This document shows, piece by piece, positions 7,225 to 15,268 of a DNA stretch of 64,000 nt. Made by a program: the position numbers and the translations under genes. Source of the stretch: Pseudoneobacillus sp042683745 (lineage in GTDB: Bacteria; Bacillota; Bacilli; Bacillales; Cytobacillaceae); assembly GCF_042683745.1 (NCBI RefSeq), contig NZ_JBHUJX010000007.1, forward strand, positions 1-64,000, given 5' to 3'. The notes below the pieces were generated by a model, which was not told the DNA's origin, searched no databases, and worked only from the letters and a program-made list of their open reading frames with translations. Numbering within the stretch: the stretch's first letter is position 1; each line of letters starts with the position of its first letter.

Positions 7225-8283
7225 CTATTTCTTTAAATCAACGATAATGTTTTCCAATATAAATGTTTCTTCACCAATAAATAAATCTTTCCTATTCCAA
7301 TCTTTATATAATCTTATCTGAGGAGTAATAATAAGTTTTGTTGCTTTCGGATCTAATTTGCCAAATGTTTTGCTACTTCCGTGTATTTCTTTCTCTTCAT
7401 TTGACCATCCTCCCAATATATCCCCTTGATAACTATTACCTAGATTATCTTTTATTTGGAGATCAGCGATTTCAGCACCTGGCCATTTACTTTTAACCGT
7501 TTCGGAAAGCTTTTGGTTGTAATAAACGGTGAACGACATCGGCGTAAATGTTAGTTTCTCAACCTCTACCTCAATTCCATTTTGTTCTGAGCTTTGTTTG
7601 ATTACCTGCACGTTGTTTTCCGTTGCATTCAATTCAAAATCGAAATTCCAATTACCATTCATCTTTTCCTGTTTATTTTTAATCATATTATCTGGCATAT
7701 ACAACTTCACCTTAACAGCTTTCTTTTCAATATAATTATTTGTACTAGCAGTGCTAATGCCAACATATTGATTTTTACCCACTTCCGATATTTGTGAAGT
7801 TACTGACCAGCCTGTTTCTCCCTTTATTATTAATAATGGTACATTATCTATATCTTGTTCTACATCTAATGCATGATCACTCTCGATTGTATAGGTAATG
7901 GAAACTGATTTCCCATCAAAAATTGCATCATTAAGTGTGAAATGGATCCCATTACCTTCCTTTGACCTATTTATCTCAGTAGAATACTCCTTATATTGAT
8001 CATAGGTTCCCGTTTTTGCGTCGTCTAAAAATTTGAAAATATCCCCTATTAGCGGAATATTCACAGCATATGCGGGGAATGTTAGACCTACCGAAAATAC
8101 AGACAAGCAAATGATAGCAATACCGGCCACTGTCCTTTTCCAACCAATCCCTTTTTTCTTTTGTTGAATGGACTTTTTTAAACTACTTTTAAGTTTTGCC
8201 CTTTCAAATTCACTAACTTCCATTTCCTCAAAATCATCTTCATCTATTTCAACATCATTTAATAATTCATAAATATCCTTCAT
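7225..8283 (-). CDS. DUF4179 anti-sigma-like membrane protein
   Basis: A 352-aa protein with an acidic cytoplasmic N-terminus (about 1-45), one membrane helix (about 51-72, TVAGIAIICLSVFSVGLTFP) and a large extracytoplasmic domain. The segment AYAVNIPLIGDIFKFLDD after the helix is the DUF4179 signature, found in proteins encoded with ECF sigma factors. Its start overlaps the stop of the sigma gene by four bases (ATGA), indicating translational coupling. The likely role is to hold the sigma factor at the membrane and release it on an envelope signal; this is inferred from family and context. Confidence 0.82.
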   Translation of the reverse strand: MKDIYELLNDVEIDEDDFEEMEVSEFERAKLKSSLKKSIQQKKKGIGWKRTVAGIAIICLSVFSVGLTFPAYAVNIPLIGDIFKFLDDAKTGTYDQYKEYSTEINRSKEGNGIHFTLNDAIFDGKSVSITYTIESDHALDVEQDIDNVPLLIIKGETGWSVTSQISEVGKNQYVGISTASTNNYIEKKAVKVKLYMPDNMIKNKQEKMNGNWNFDFELNATENNVQVIKQSSEQNGIEVEVEKLTFTPMSFTVYYNQKLSETVKSKWPGAEIADLQIKDNLGNSYQGDILGGWSNEEKEIHGSSKTFGKLDPKATKLIITPQIRLYKDWNRKDLFIGEETFILENIIVDLKK

Positions 8284-8849
8284 ACAGTACTCCCCCCTAC
8301 ATTTAGGTTTATAGCCTTGTTATACAGTTTTTTCTTACCTCGATAAATTCGATTATCAATCGAAAAGTTTGTCATACCAAGTTTTGATGATATCTCCTCC
8401 GTTTTTAAACCGAGAAAATATTTCATTATAAAAATATTACGATCAACAGGTTCAAGCAGATTTATTAATTTGATTAACTCAGCCTTGTCCTCCATTAATA
8501 TAAGTTCATCTTCTGCTGTACTTTCAACAATCGCATCTAAAACCTCTGAACTATACTCCATCTTTTTTCGAGCCTTTCTGTAATAATCTATCGCCTTATA
8601 TTTGGCAATGCTACAGATCCATTTCTTAAACTCAGTAGTTGATTCTCCTTGAAACTTATTCGAATGATTCCATATTGAAAGAAAGATATCGTTCATACAC
8701 TCTTCGACAATTCCACTGTTCTCTAAAGGGGAAAGAACTTTATATGTAACCCCTTTTATTAATGGAAAATACTGATCAACGATAAATTCTAAAGCGTCTT
8801 CTTTCTGACACTGCAACCGCATTATAAAATTTCTTTCATTACACTGCAT
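8280..8849 (-). CDS. ECF-type sigma-70 factor
   Basis: A 189-aa RNA polymerase sigma factor with regions 2 and 4 only. Region 2 includes DIFLSIWNHSNKF and KKWICSIAKYKAIDYYRKAR (about 55-95); region 4 includes EPVDRNIFIMKYFLGLKTEE and the helix-turn-helix near NFSIDNRIYRGKKKL. ATG at 8849 is chosen because AAGGGGAG lies 6 bases upstream; a TTG two codons earlier is too close. It is translationally coupled to its DUF4179 partner. ECF factors usually autoregulate this kind of operon. Confidence 0.88.
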   Translation of the reverse strand: MQCNERNFIMRLQCQKEDALEFIVDQYFPLIKGVTYKVLSPLENSGIVEECMNDIFLSIWNHSNKFQGESTTEFKKWICSIAKYKAIDYYRKARKKMEYSSEVLDAIVESTAEDELILMEDKAELIKLINLLEPVDRNIFIMKYFLGLKTEEISSKLGMTNFSIDNRIYRGKKKLYNKAINLNVGGSTV

Positions 8850-8901
8850 GTACAACTCCCCTTGCTTACAATCTAAAAACTTTTATACTTTATATAACGA
8901 A

Positions 8902-8917
8902 AGAAATAATTATTTCT
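8902..8917. promoter_or_regulatory. Palindrome upstream of the ECF sigma operon
   Basis: AGAAATAATTATTTCT is a perfect 16-bp palindrome about 55 bases before the sigma-factor start. It may be an operator, but AT-rich palindromes arise easily and no regulator is adjacent. Confidence 0.3.
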
Positions 8918-9041
8918 CTCGCATTTTTTCATGAATTTCGGGAAAAAAATTAGAAAATAGAATAGAAAACGCTCTGGACTCTATTTTACTTCAAAATAAG
9001 GGGGTTATTGGGGATTGGGGATTTCGGATCGGTGGTGCCAC

Positions 9042-9068
9042 AAAAAAAAGAGCCCCCTCAAGGAGCTT
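9042..9068 (-). terminator. Terminator of the catE/FMN-reductase operon
   Basis: Read on the minus strand, AGCTCC and GGGGCT arms close a short loop and are followed by eight T's. It lies 16 bases beyond the FMN-reductase stop. Confidence 0.85.
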
Positions 9069-9083
9069 CTACTTCCACCGTAA

Positions 9084-9689
9084 TTATCTTAAAGTTTTTA
9101 ACGCTCCACTCCAAGCATTCACCTGGTCAAGCATTAAATTCACATTATCAAGGTGTAAATCTTGAGGTTTAAATTCAGAGCCATTTACAAAATCTGTGAA
9201 TAATGACAATGTTGGGTGTGTACGAACGTCTGCAATCATTAATTCTCCCATGATTCCGCGTAAATGCTCTGCTGCACGAGCTCCACCTGTTGAACCATAG
9301 CTTACAATACCAGCCGCTTTGTTATTCCATGCTTCACGTGCTAAATCAAGGGCATTTTTTAGTGCCCCTGTAATACTGTGATTGTATTCTTGAACGATGA
9401 ATACAAAACCATCCAAACTAGCAAGTTTTTCATTCCAATTAGCTATTCCCGGTGCATCCGCTTCACCTAAAAATGGTAATTTGAAGTCTGCAATATCGAC
9501 GATTTCATAATTAGCATCACTGCGTTTATCTGCGATACCTTTTACCCATTCTCCTACTTGTGGACTTACTCGTCCTTGACGTGTGCTTCCTAAGATGATT
9601 CCGATATTTAATTTTCCATTTGTCATTGTTTTTTCCTCCTTAGATGATTTCCCAAATATTTTGCCTAAAAAACTCATAATCAACACCAC
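9084..9689 (-). CDS. NADPH-dependent FMN reductase / quinone reductase
   Basis: A flavodoxin-fold oxidoreductase (201 aa from 9689, or 180 aa from an internal start). The core opens LNIGIILGSTRQGRVSPQVG, the phosphate-binding loop of the YhdA/AzoR-like FMN-reductase group; EYNHSITGALKNALDL and SYGSTGGARAAEHLR are further family motifs. Two starts are plausible: ATG at 9689 or a few codons inside it (weak GGTGGTG site, adding the leader MSFLGKIFGKSSKEE) and ATG at 9626 (strong AAGGAGG, 7 bases away). The same arrangement recurs in the WrbA-like gene at 27483-28148. It follows catE by 45 bases and probably regenerates reduced flavin or reduces quinones made from catechols. Confidence 0.85.
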   Translation of the reverse strand: MVLIMSFLGKIFGKSSKEEKTMTNGKLNIGIILGSTRQGRVSPQVGEWVKGIADKRSDANYEIVDIADFKLPFLGEADAPGIANWNEKLASLDGFVFIVQEYNHSITGALKNALDLAREAWNNKAAGIVSYGSTGGARAAEHLRGIMGELMIADVRTHPTLSLFTDFVNGSEFKPQDLHLDNVNLMLDQVNAWSGALKTLR

Positions 9690-9734
9690 CGATTTTTATT
9701 AGATTCTCAAACTTTTTAAAGAGCAATGCTTGAA

Positions 9735-10583
9735 TTAAACAAGTAAGTGAATTCGATTCCCCGAAGGGTCTGAGGTAACAAATGAACCATTTTGTTCTGT
9801 GATAGATGCACCAATATTCTTTAAATTAGCAATTACATGATCTTTTGCTTCCTCATTTGGCAATATCAATGTATAGGATTCAATTCCAACACTATTTATA
9901 GGAGGTGTCGGTGCTCCCACACCATTCCATGTATTTAAACCAATATGGTGATGGTATTTACCAGTTGAGAGGAATAGAGCCTGAGATCCGTAACGGTTAA
10001 CGACTTCAAAACCGAGCCCCTTAGTATAAAATTCTTCTGTCTTATTTAATTCGGATACATGCAAATGAATATGTCCCATGACGGTACCAGCTGGTAAACC
10101 TCTCCATGACTGTTGTTTACCTTGAGATAGTAAATCGACAAAATTCAAGGGATCGACAGTCATTTCCACTTCTCTGTTTTTCCAGTTCCATTCTGAAGGA
10201 GCGCGATCCGTATAGATTTCAATTCCGTTTCCATCTGGGTCTGATAAATAAAGAGCCTCACTTACAAGATGGTCTGATGATCCAAATCGCAAACCGATAT
10301 CGATAAAATGCTGTACAATTTTAGCTAAATCGGACCGTTTTGGTAGTAGAAGGGCAAAGTGATATAATCCCGTAGTCTTTCCGAGCTTCGGTACAATGTT
10401 TTCTGGTTGTTCAATGGACAATATAATTGTTTTTCCATCCGCGGTTAGACTAGCCATTCTATTCGTTTGGCTCAATACCTTAAAGCCAATTATTTTCTGG
10501 TAAAATTCAAGAGCTCGATTTAAATCTTGTACCTTTAAGTTTACTTGACCTACAAATGTATTAGGTTCGTCATGAAAATTCAT
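9735..10583 (-). CDS. catE: Catechol 2,3-dioxygenase, CatE type
   Basis: A 282-aa ring-cleaving dioxygenase of the VOC (vicinal oxygen chelate) fold, closely resembling B. subtilis CatE as I recall it, in both length and motifs. Two VOC modules are visible (about 10-125 and 165-282). Iron ligands are expected at GHIHLHVS (about 170), in HHHIGLNTWNGVGAP (about 220) and at the late Glu of GIESYTLIL. The first module keeps GLYHFALLLP and YLSDPDGNGIEIY. It extradiolly cleaves catechols, detoxifying them. A consensus promoter and palindromes lie upstream, and the FMN reductase follows in the same operon. Confidence 0.85.
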   Translation of the reverse strand: MNFHDEPNTFVGQVNLKVQDLNRALEFYQKIIGFKVLSQTNRMASLTADGKTIILSIEQPENIVPKLGKTTGLYHFALLLPKRSDLAKIVQHFIDIGLRFGSSDHLVSEALYLSDPDGNGIEIYTDRAPSEWNWKNREVEMTVDPLNFVDLLSQGKQQSWRGLPAGTVMGHIHLHVSELNKTEEFYTKGLGFEVVNRYGSQALFLSTGKYHHHIGLNTWNGVGAPTPPINSVGIESYTLILPNEEAKDHVIANLKNIGASITEQNGSFVTSDPSGNRIHLLV

Positions 10584-10732
10584 TAACTATTCCCCCTATT
10601 TTGCTGAATTAAGCTTCTTTTATACGAAGAATGACATTATCTAGAGATAAAGAGGATCTATTGGTATAAGCAAGATAAATAGTTAACTATAATTTGCTTT
10701 AAGCACCTTTATTACAAAGATTTTACTCACTA

Positions 10733-10763
10733 AACTATTTCGTTAGTTAATTACTTTATGTAA
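10733..10763. promoter_or_regulatory. Two operator-like palindromes at the catE start site
   Basis: TTACTTTATGTAA (10751-10763) lies directly downstream of the -10 box and AACTATTTCGTTAGTT (10733-10748) beside it. A further perfect palindrome, ATAGTTAACTAT, is at 10679-10690. Placement over the transcription start suggests repression, in B. subtilis done for catE by the HxlR-type CatR and YodB. The exact regulator here is inferred. Confidence 0.45.
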
Positions 10764-10766
10764 GTT

Positions 10767-10795
10767 ATTATATTTTTATAATCTAATTGTGTCAA
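10767..10795 (-). promoter_or_regulatory. Consensus SigA promoter of the catE operon
   Basis: On the minus strand TTGACA (10790-10795), a 17-base spacer and TATAAT (10767-10772) match the housekeeping consensus in every position. Such a strong promoter fits tight repression with high induction. The predicted leader is about 175 bases. Confidence 0.85.
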
Positions 10796-10864
10796 GTAAG
10801 TAAAAAATAATTCAATAAGTTTCATTTTATTTATATTGAAGATCCATTTTATAAATAGATAAAA

Positions 10865-10901
10865 AAACTGGAGCTGTAATCTTTGATTACAGCTCCAGTT
10901 T
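10865..10901 (-). terminator. Strong terminator hairpin
   Basis: A 17-bp perfect stem (AAACTGGAGCTGTAATC and its complement) with a 3-base loop is followed on the minus strand by seven T's. It backs up the adjacent terminator at 10921-10964, insulating the catE promoter from upstream reading. Confidence 0.85.
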
Positions 10902-10920
10902 GCTAATCACAATGATCATA

Positions 10921-10964
10921 AAAAAATAGTGAGGTCTCATAATAAAAAGACCTCACTATTTTTT
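10921..10964. terminator. Bidirectional terminator hairpin
   Basis: A stem of about 17 bp (AAAAAATAGTGAGGTCT and its complement) closes a 10-base loop and has A/T runs on both sides. It overlaps the stop of the decayed gene at 10963-11348. Confidence 0.85.
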
Positions 10965-11348
10965 ATTCGATAATTAAAGTCGCTTTGCCATTTACAAAGG
11001 AAACCGTGTCAAAGTTGGAATATACCCAAACCTCGATTGTTTTCCCAAATGAATTACTAATACTCGTAGCAGCTGGAGAACCCCATGACAGCTTTACCTG
11101 ATCCTTAGTCATCCCAAGAGAAACCTGCTCAGCATTAATCTGATTCCAAATGTAGGAGGACCAATTATGCTTCTTATACGGATCATAGGATACAAAGTTT
11201 TTCCCATCAGTAAGTAACTGTGTGACATTACTAGAAGACATCGTATAACTTTTCAATGTACTACTTTTCCACTTTCGTACAATATTGCCACACAATCTTC
11301 ATAAACAGCTAGTTCTTTGACTGACGATGGTTCGGAAATGGTGACCAT
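10963..11348 (-). pseudogene. Frameshifted hypothetical gene with a BamE-like C-terminus
   Basis: An ATG at 11348 with AAGGGG nine bases upstream starts MVTISEPSSVKELAVYEDCV and reads AILYESGKVVH before a TGA. An overlapping frame continues from about 11295 to the stop at 10963, ending in LGMTKDQVKLSWGSP... and VWVYSNFDTVSFVNGKATLI. The motif GMTKxQVxxSWGxP resembles SmpA/BamE-like folds found in some Bacillus surface proteins. The two halves probably belonged to one gene split by a frameshift. Confidence 0.5.
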
Positions 11349-11399
11349 TTTTTTAGTTCCCCTTGGAATAACCCTCCCCTTAGAAATATCAAAGGCAAC

Positions 11400-11719
11400 T
11401 ATCAGTGATAGAGGTGGCATTGTAATCTGGGATGTTTTTCATGCAGATGATAGCTGGGTAGTCGTAAGCCACAATCTTAGAGAAGAAATTCAGGACTTTT
11501 TTTAAAATCGGGAGAAAGTATTTCATATGAATTGAAAGATAATGAAGAACTAATATCAATTGATGCAAGGAATCACTTTTATTTTTTGAGATGGAAGAAG
11601 GAGGCGTCTTAAATATTTCGGGGGCAATTAAACAGGATGATAATATTCTTTCATTTGATTTGAGAGGAAAAAATGTTTCAAAGGAAATTCTAATTGATTT
11701 GATAAGTTCTTATCATTAA
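11400..11719 (+). pseudogene. Decayed hypothetical gene, plus strand
   Basis: Plus-strand frames read GGIVIWDVFHADDSWVVVSH then NLREEIQDFF, stop; shifted by one base, KSGESISYELKDNEELISID and ARNHFYF; shifted again, EMEEGGVLNISGAIKQDDNI through to SSYH and a stop near 11719. At least two frameshifts are needed to join them, and no start is visible. I do not recognise the family. Confidence 0.45.
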
Positions 11720-11774
11720 AAAATGTAAATCTAAATGGATTATACTACTCTAGACAAACTAGAAATATCTTTAG

Positions 11775-11800
11775 CCTCTATTAACTGATAATAGAGGTAT
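11775..11800 (+). terminator. Possible terminator after the decayed plus-strand gene
   Basis: CCTCTATT (11775-11782) pairs with AATAGAGG (11790-11797), followed by a weak T-containing tract. Its position about 55 bases after the pseudogene stop fits a terminator. Confidence 0.45.
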
Positions 11801-11939
11801 TTAAATATATAGAAAGAGGTGCCCATTGCTATAGTAATTAAATATCAATATTTATCTTACTTTAGCTATTGAAAAGTACCTCTTAGAATGCACACTTGAA
11901 CAGTTAAAAATCCATACTCTAAATGAGTAAGGATTTTAT

Positions 11940-12659
11940 CTATTTAAATTGTTCCTCTGTTATTACTTTAACTAGTCCGTCTTCTGGTTCGTCTTGACAA
12001 CACCATTCCAAAACGGCAATAGAGTAATAACCTTGGACATTAGTCCCATACGCGTCCAATCTAATACCACTATCATTTTCTTCCAATCCTTCTCTTGTTA
12101 AACCTACATATTCTGCATTTACTAACAAATCATCCTTAATAAATTCTTCACCAAACAAGTTTACTTGGATAACTTCTGCTCTTCCTTTTACAAAGATAAT
12201 TTCAACCCGTCCCAGGTTCATTTTATGTTGTTCAATAAGCTCTTTATAGAAATGTTTTGTTACACGTCTTTTTTCATATTTTGGTCCCATTATTAAATCT
12301 AGTATCTCAGTATGTAGTGGTTCTCCAAGAATTTTGGCAACTTCTTCTACTGTTCTCCCAGCAATTTGATTTATATCAATTTTGGGCACTACCTTAATTA
12401 ATTGTTCCGTAGGTTTATTCGTTGTTCCAGTAGTTTCTGTTTCTATTTCCTCTATCTTCTGAGCATCATCGGTAACTTTAGTTTCATTAACTTTAGTCAA
12501 AGCAATAGTTTCATTTTTGGTCTTTTGGGGTAAGGAGAAAGCTTCTGTCGTTATCGGTTCACTTTTCTCTTGAATAGCACTTATTGTACCTATAGCTCCT
12601 AAAAAAACAATAACAACTAGCCAAAACCACCATTTCTGATAAACAGCTTTTTTTTCCAT
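11940..12659 (-). CDS. Membrane-anchored hypothetical protein
   Basis: A 239-aa protein with one N-terminal membrane helix (about 10-28, KWWFWLVVIVFLGAIGTIS), a Thr/Glu/Lys-rich linker (about 30-95) and a C-terminal globular domain (about 95-239) starting IDINQIAGRTVEEVAKILGE. That opening resembles the GxxxxEVxxxLGxP pattern of small repeat domains in Bacillus envelope proteins. The domain should lie outside the membrane. A good AGGAGG precedes ATG. Function is unknown; no partner is evident. Confidence 0.6.
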   Translation of the reverse strand: MEKKAVYQKWWFWLVVIVFLGAIGTISAIQEKSEPITTEAFSLPQKTKNETIALTKVNETKVTDDAQKIEEIETETTGTTNKPTEQLIKVVPKIDINQIAGRTVEEVAKILGEPLHTEILDLIMGPKYEKRRVTKHFYKELIEQHKMNLGRVEIIFVKGRAEVIQVNLFGEEFIKDDLLVNAEYVGLTREGLEENDSGIRLDAYGTNVQGYYSIAVLEWCCQDEPEDGLVKVITEEQFK

Positions 12660-12914
12660 AATAGCCTCCTTGAATAGTTTACTCGATATACAGACTTATT
12701 CGTTCTTAGGTTTATAGTTACATATTATCTTCAATTTAAATTTAAGACAACCAGTCAGTTTTTAAGAAACAGTTAATAGTTTAATTCACTTTAGTTAGCA
12801 AAGATCCTTTTTACCATCAGTTATTTAGATATTTTCAATATGAATTTTTTGAATTATGGCAACTATGATAAAAAAGGGAATAATAATTTATTATCCTTCC
12901 ATTAAAAGTTGTTT
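12660..12914. other. Intergenic stretch without recognisable features
   Basis: AT-rich sequence between the hypothetical membrane protein (its ribosome site and promoter should be here) and the peptidase pseudogene. I see no terminator or repeat that I would defend. Confidence 0.4.
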
Positions 12915-13960
12915 ATTTATCATCTCAGTACTTAACAGTTGGATTTGCTGATTCGGTGTCTCTTTACGATTGCCTGGTTCATTTCTACATATTTAAAGTA
13001 GGCTGCATGCCCAAATTCATGGAGTTTGGTACCCATCCAGTAAACATCATCCTCTAGGTTACTGAGAACTCGAACATCTCCTTCACGATCGATATCTGAA
13101 CAAAATGCTTGGAATTTTTATTCTCTCTTGGATATAAGCCACTCTTTCCGTAAAGGTCAGGAACTTCAATTCCTATTGCTTGGAACGTATCTGTCGACAA
13201 CTGTAAGATATCTTTCCTTTTAAATAGTGGATCTAAGTTCGTCTTGTCTGAAGCTGGTACTTCCTGAAAGAAAGGGTCAACATAATGCCAAGGACGGATG
13301 TCAGATGGCTTGATACCAAACTTAGCTTCCAACTTTCGTCTAATTCCTGTTTCATCGAACGATAGGCACCATCTGATTGTAATTAAATCTTTGAAAACCT
13401 TAAACACTTCTTCCTGATTTAATTCTTGTAGATCAATGCTCATTTGATCGTGGTTCTCATATCCTAGTAATTTAGCAGCCTCAATTCATTTTTTGACGAG
13501 CTCAAGCAAGTCTTTTTCAACCACTTTACCGACTTCTATACTTGCATACCATACCTTCTTACGTAACTCTTGATCATTACATCTCATTAGCCGAATATTT
13601 CTTTTCATCTACCTTTGGAGTATGTGTTTTAAATAATACAATTAAGTCAGAAGAACGTACTGACAAGTCCGCAATGATTTCCTAAGGTAAATGGTTGAAA
13701 AGGAACAATCAGCGTCGTTCCACCTCTGTTAAATTCTCTTCTTCTAAATATTTTCTTTGCTTTTTCATAGATTTCTTTTTGTTCGAAAAATAAGTTATAG
13801 CTAGTATCCGCTTCACTAAGCTTTTCAAGCCCATTCCTGGTCACCCTTTGTTTGTGCCTTCCAGCTATCCTCTGTTACATCTGTACAATTTTTGCAATTG
13901 GTCATTTAGTTCTTGTAAAAAGGGATTGTACGGTCATAGTCATTAATATTCCTAACCTCC
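12915..13960 (-). pseudogene. Zinc metallopeptidase (M2/M3-like) pseudogene
   Basis: The pieces line up with a gluzincin peptidase of about 500 aa. Near 13960-13860 a decayed N-terminus (FLQELNDQLQKLY, TEDSWKAQTKGDQEWA); 13844-13647 LSEADTSYNLFFEQKEIYEK; 13443-13054 the long open piece with KFGIKPSDIRPWHYVDPFFQ and YGKSGLYPRENKNSKHF; then, after a frameshift at about 13100, REGDVRVLSNLEDDVYWMGT followed by KLHEFGHAAYFKY with the HExxH zinc site. Several frameshifts, stops and missing segments show it is dead, and the C-terminal third is absent. The 129-codon open frame at 13054-13443 should not be annotated as a gene. Confidence 0.72.
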
Positions 13961-14037
13961 ATTACGATTAATTCTAGTTCAAAATAGGAAAGGAAATAGT
14001 AAATGTAAAATTCGATCCATTTTGGCTTGTCTAGTTA

Positions 14038-14055
14038 ATTATAGACCAATTGGTC
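14038..14055. promoter_or_regulatory. TetR-like operator overlapping a -10 box
   Basis: GACCAATTGGTC (14044-14055) is a perfect 12-bp palindrome and is immediately followed, on the minus strand, by TATAAT (14038-14043). This would be the promoter and operator of the dead peptidase gene. The -35 is weak. No TetR-type gene is in the window. Confidence 0.4.
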
Positions 14056-14496
14056 AGTTAGTATATCACAAAATGTTATTTTTCAGGAAAAAATAACAAC
14101 TCGCAAAAACAATATTCCAATTGTAAAAAGTGTATTTTTAATGAGAAAATATTGCTCATGAAACCTTTATAAAGGTATACAGATGTATCTATACATTGTC
14201 CTAAATACTTTTTTTAAACTTCTAAAGGGCAATGATGTTCAGTCAATTGGGAAATTTCTCGTAACATCAACAAAATAGATAAATAGTGTTACCCTTAAAA
14301 ATCCCTTCACTAATTCTAAATAACCAGCGATATTTTCTTAGGAAAACAGAGAAGAAAAATTAGTATATTTTATTTTATTTTCAGTATAAAATACACTTAA
14401 ACGAGTAAAAAACTGACTGTATAGTTTAGTAAGGATGGATTCACGCGAATGTACTAGAGTTTTTTCTTAATAATTATGAAAAATGGGGTGTTAAAC
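14056..14496. other. Intergenic stretch upstream of the GNAT gene
   Basis: About 440 AT-rich bases with no open frame carrying a ribosome site and no clear repeat. It should include the promoter of the GNAT gene, but I cannot place it. Confidence 0.4.
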
Positions 14497-15045
14497 ATGT
14501 TGGATTTAGAAAATAAGCCCACATTACTTGGAGAAAAAGTGATTCTTCGACCTTTTAGAGAGGATGATTTTCCTTATATTGAGGAATGTCTAAAGGATCC
14601 TGAGGTTATTAAACTAACTGGGAGTTCATCCGATTTTGATAGAGAAACAATTAAACATTGGTATAACACTAGAAATGAACAAAAAGATCGTTTGGACCTC
14701 GCGATTGTAGATCCAGCTCAGGATGTTTTGGTAGGAGAAGTCGTCGTCAACATGTATGACGAACAAAATAATAGCATGAATTTCCGAATTCTTATTGGTC
14801 CTAGGGGGCGGAATCGTGGTTTAGGTACGGAAGCCACCCAACTAATCATTGATTATGTATTTACACATACGGATATAAATCAAATAACTTTAGGTGTATA
14901 TGCCTTTAATCCCAGAGCGAAGATCGTGTATGAAAAGGTAGGCTTTGAGTTTGATAGTATCGACGAAAAGGATTTAGAGTTTGAAGGAGAATGGATCGAT
15001 ACTATTATTATGAAATTGACTAGAGAAGCATGGTTGAATAAATAA
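14497..15045 (+). CDS. GNAT N-acetyltransferase (RimJ/RimL type)
   Basis: A 182-aa acetyl-CoA-dependent transferase. The N-terminal strand VILRPFREDDFPYIEECLKD is the RimJ/RimL-type opening; the acetyl-CoA loop is GPRGRNRGLGTEATQLII (about 108-125, pattern R/Q-x-x-G-x-G/A), followed by GVYAFNPRAKIVYEKVGFEF. Substrates in this subgroup include ribosomal protein N-termini and small amines. The second ATG (14497) is chosen since TGGGGTG precedes it; the ATG seven codons earlier has no ribosome site. A perfect hairpin overlaps the stop. Confidence 0.85.
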   Translation: MLDLENKPTLLGEKVILRPFREDDFPYIEECLKDPEVIKLTGSSSDFDRETIKHWYNTRNEQKDRLDLAIVDPAQDVLVGEVVVNMYDEQNNSMNFRILIGPRGRNRGLGTEATQLIIDYVFTHTDINQITLGVYAFNPRAKIVYEKVGFEFDSIDEKDLEFEGEWIDTIIMKLTREAWLNK

Positions 15046-15062
15046 TTCAACCATGCTTCTAG
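15023..15062 (+). terminator. Hairpin overlapping the GNAT stop codon
   Basis: AGAAGCATGGTTGAA and its complement form a stem of at least 15 bp around a 7-base loop that includes the end of the coding region. The T-run on the plus strand is poor (AGATTTGCC), so it may stabilise the 3' end rather than terminate strongly. Confidence 0.6.
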
Positions 15063-15268
15063 ATTTGCCACAATTCGCTAAAGAACTTAAAAGTTAATCT
15101 TTAACATTGTTTTTCTGCATCCGGGTAAGCTTAAAAGCGATAAACTGCGGAAAATGAACCCTTATAAACTGGGTGATCCGATAATAACTTCTTTGCAGCC
15201 AAAGTATCCGACTAGATTCAATTTTTATTGATACTAACTATAAACAAAATCTTATATATTAGGGTAAA

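Noticed and set aside
13647..13844. 65-codon frame as an independent gene
   Set aside because: Its sequence fits the N-terminal part of the zinc-peptidase pseudogene.
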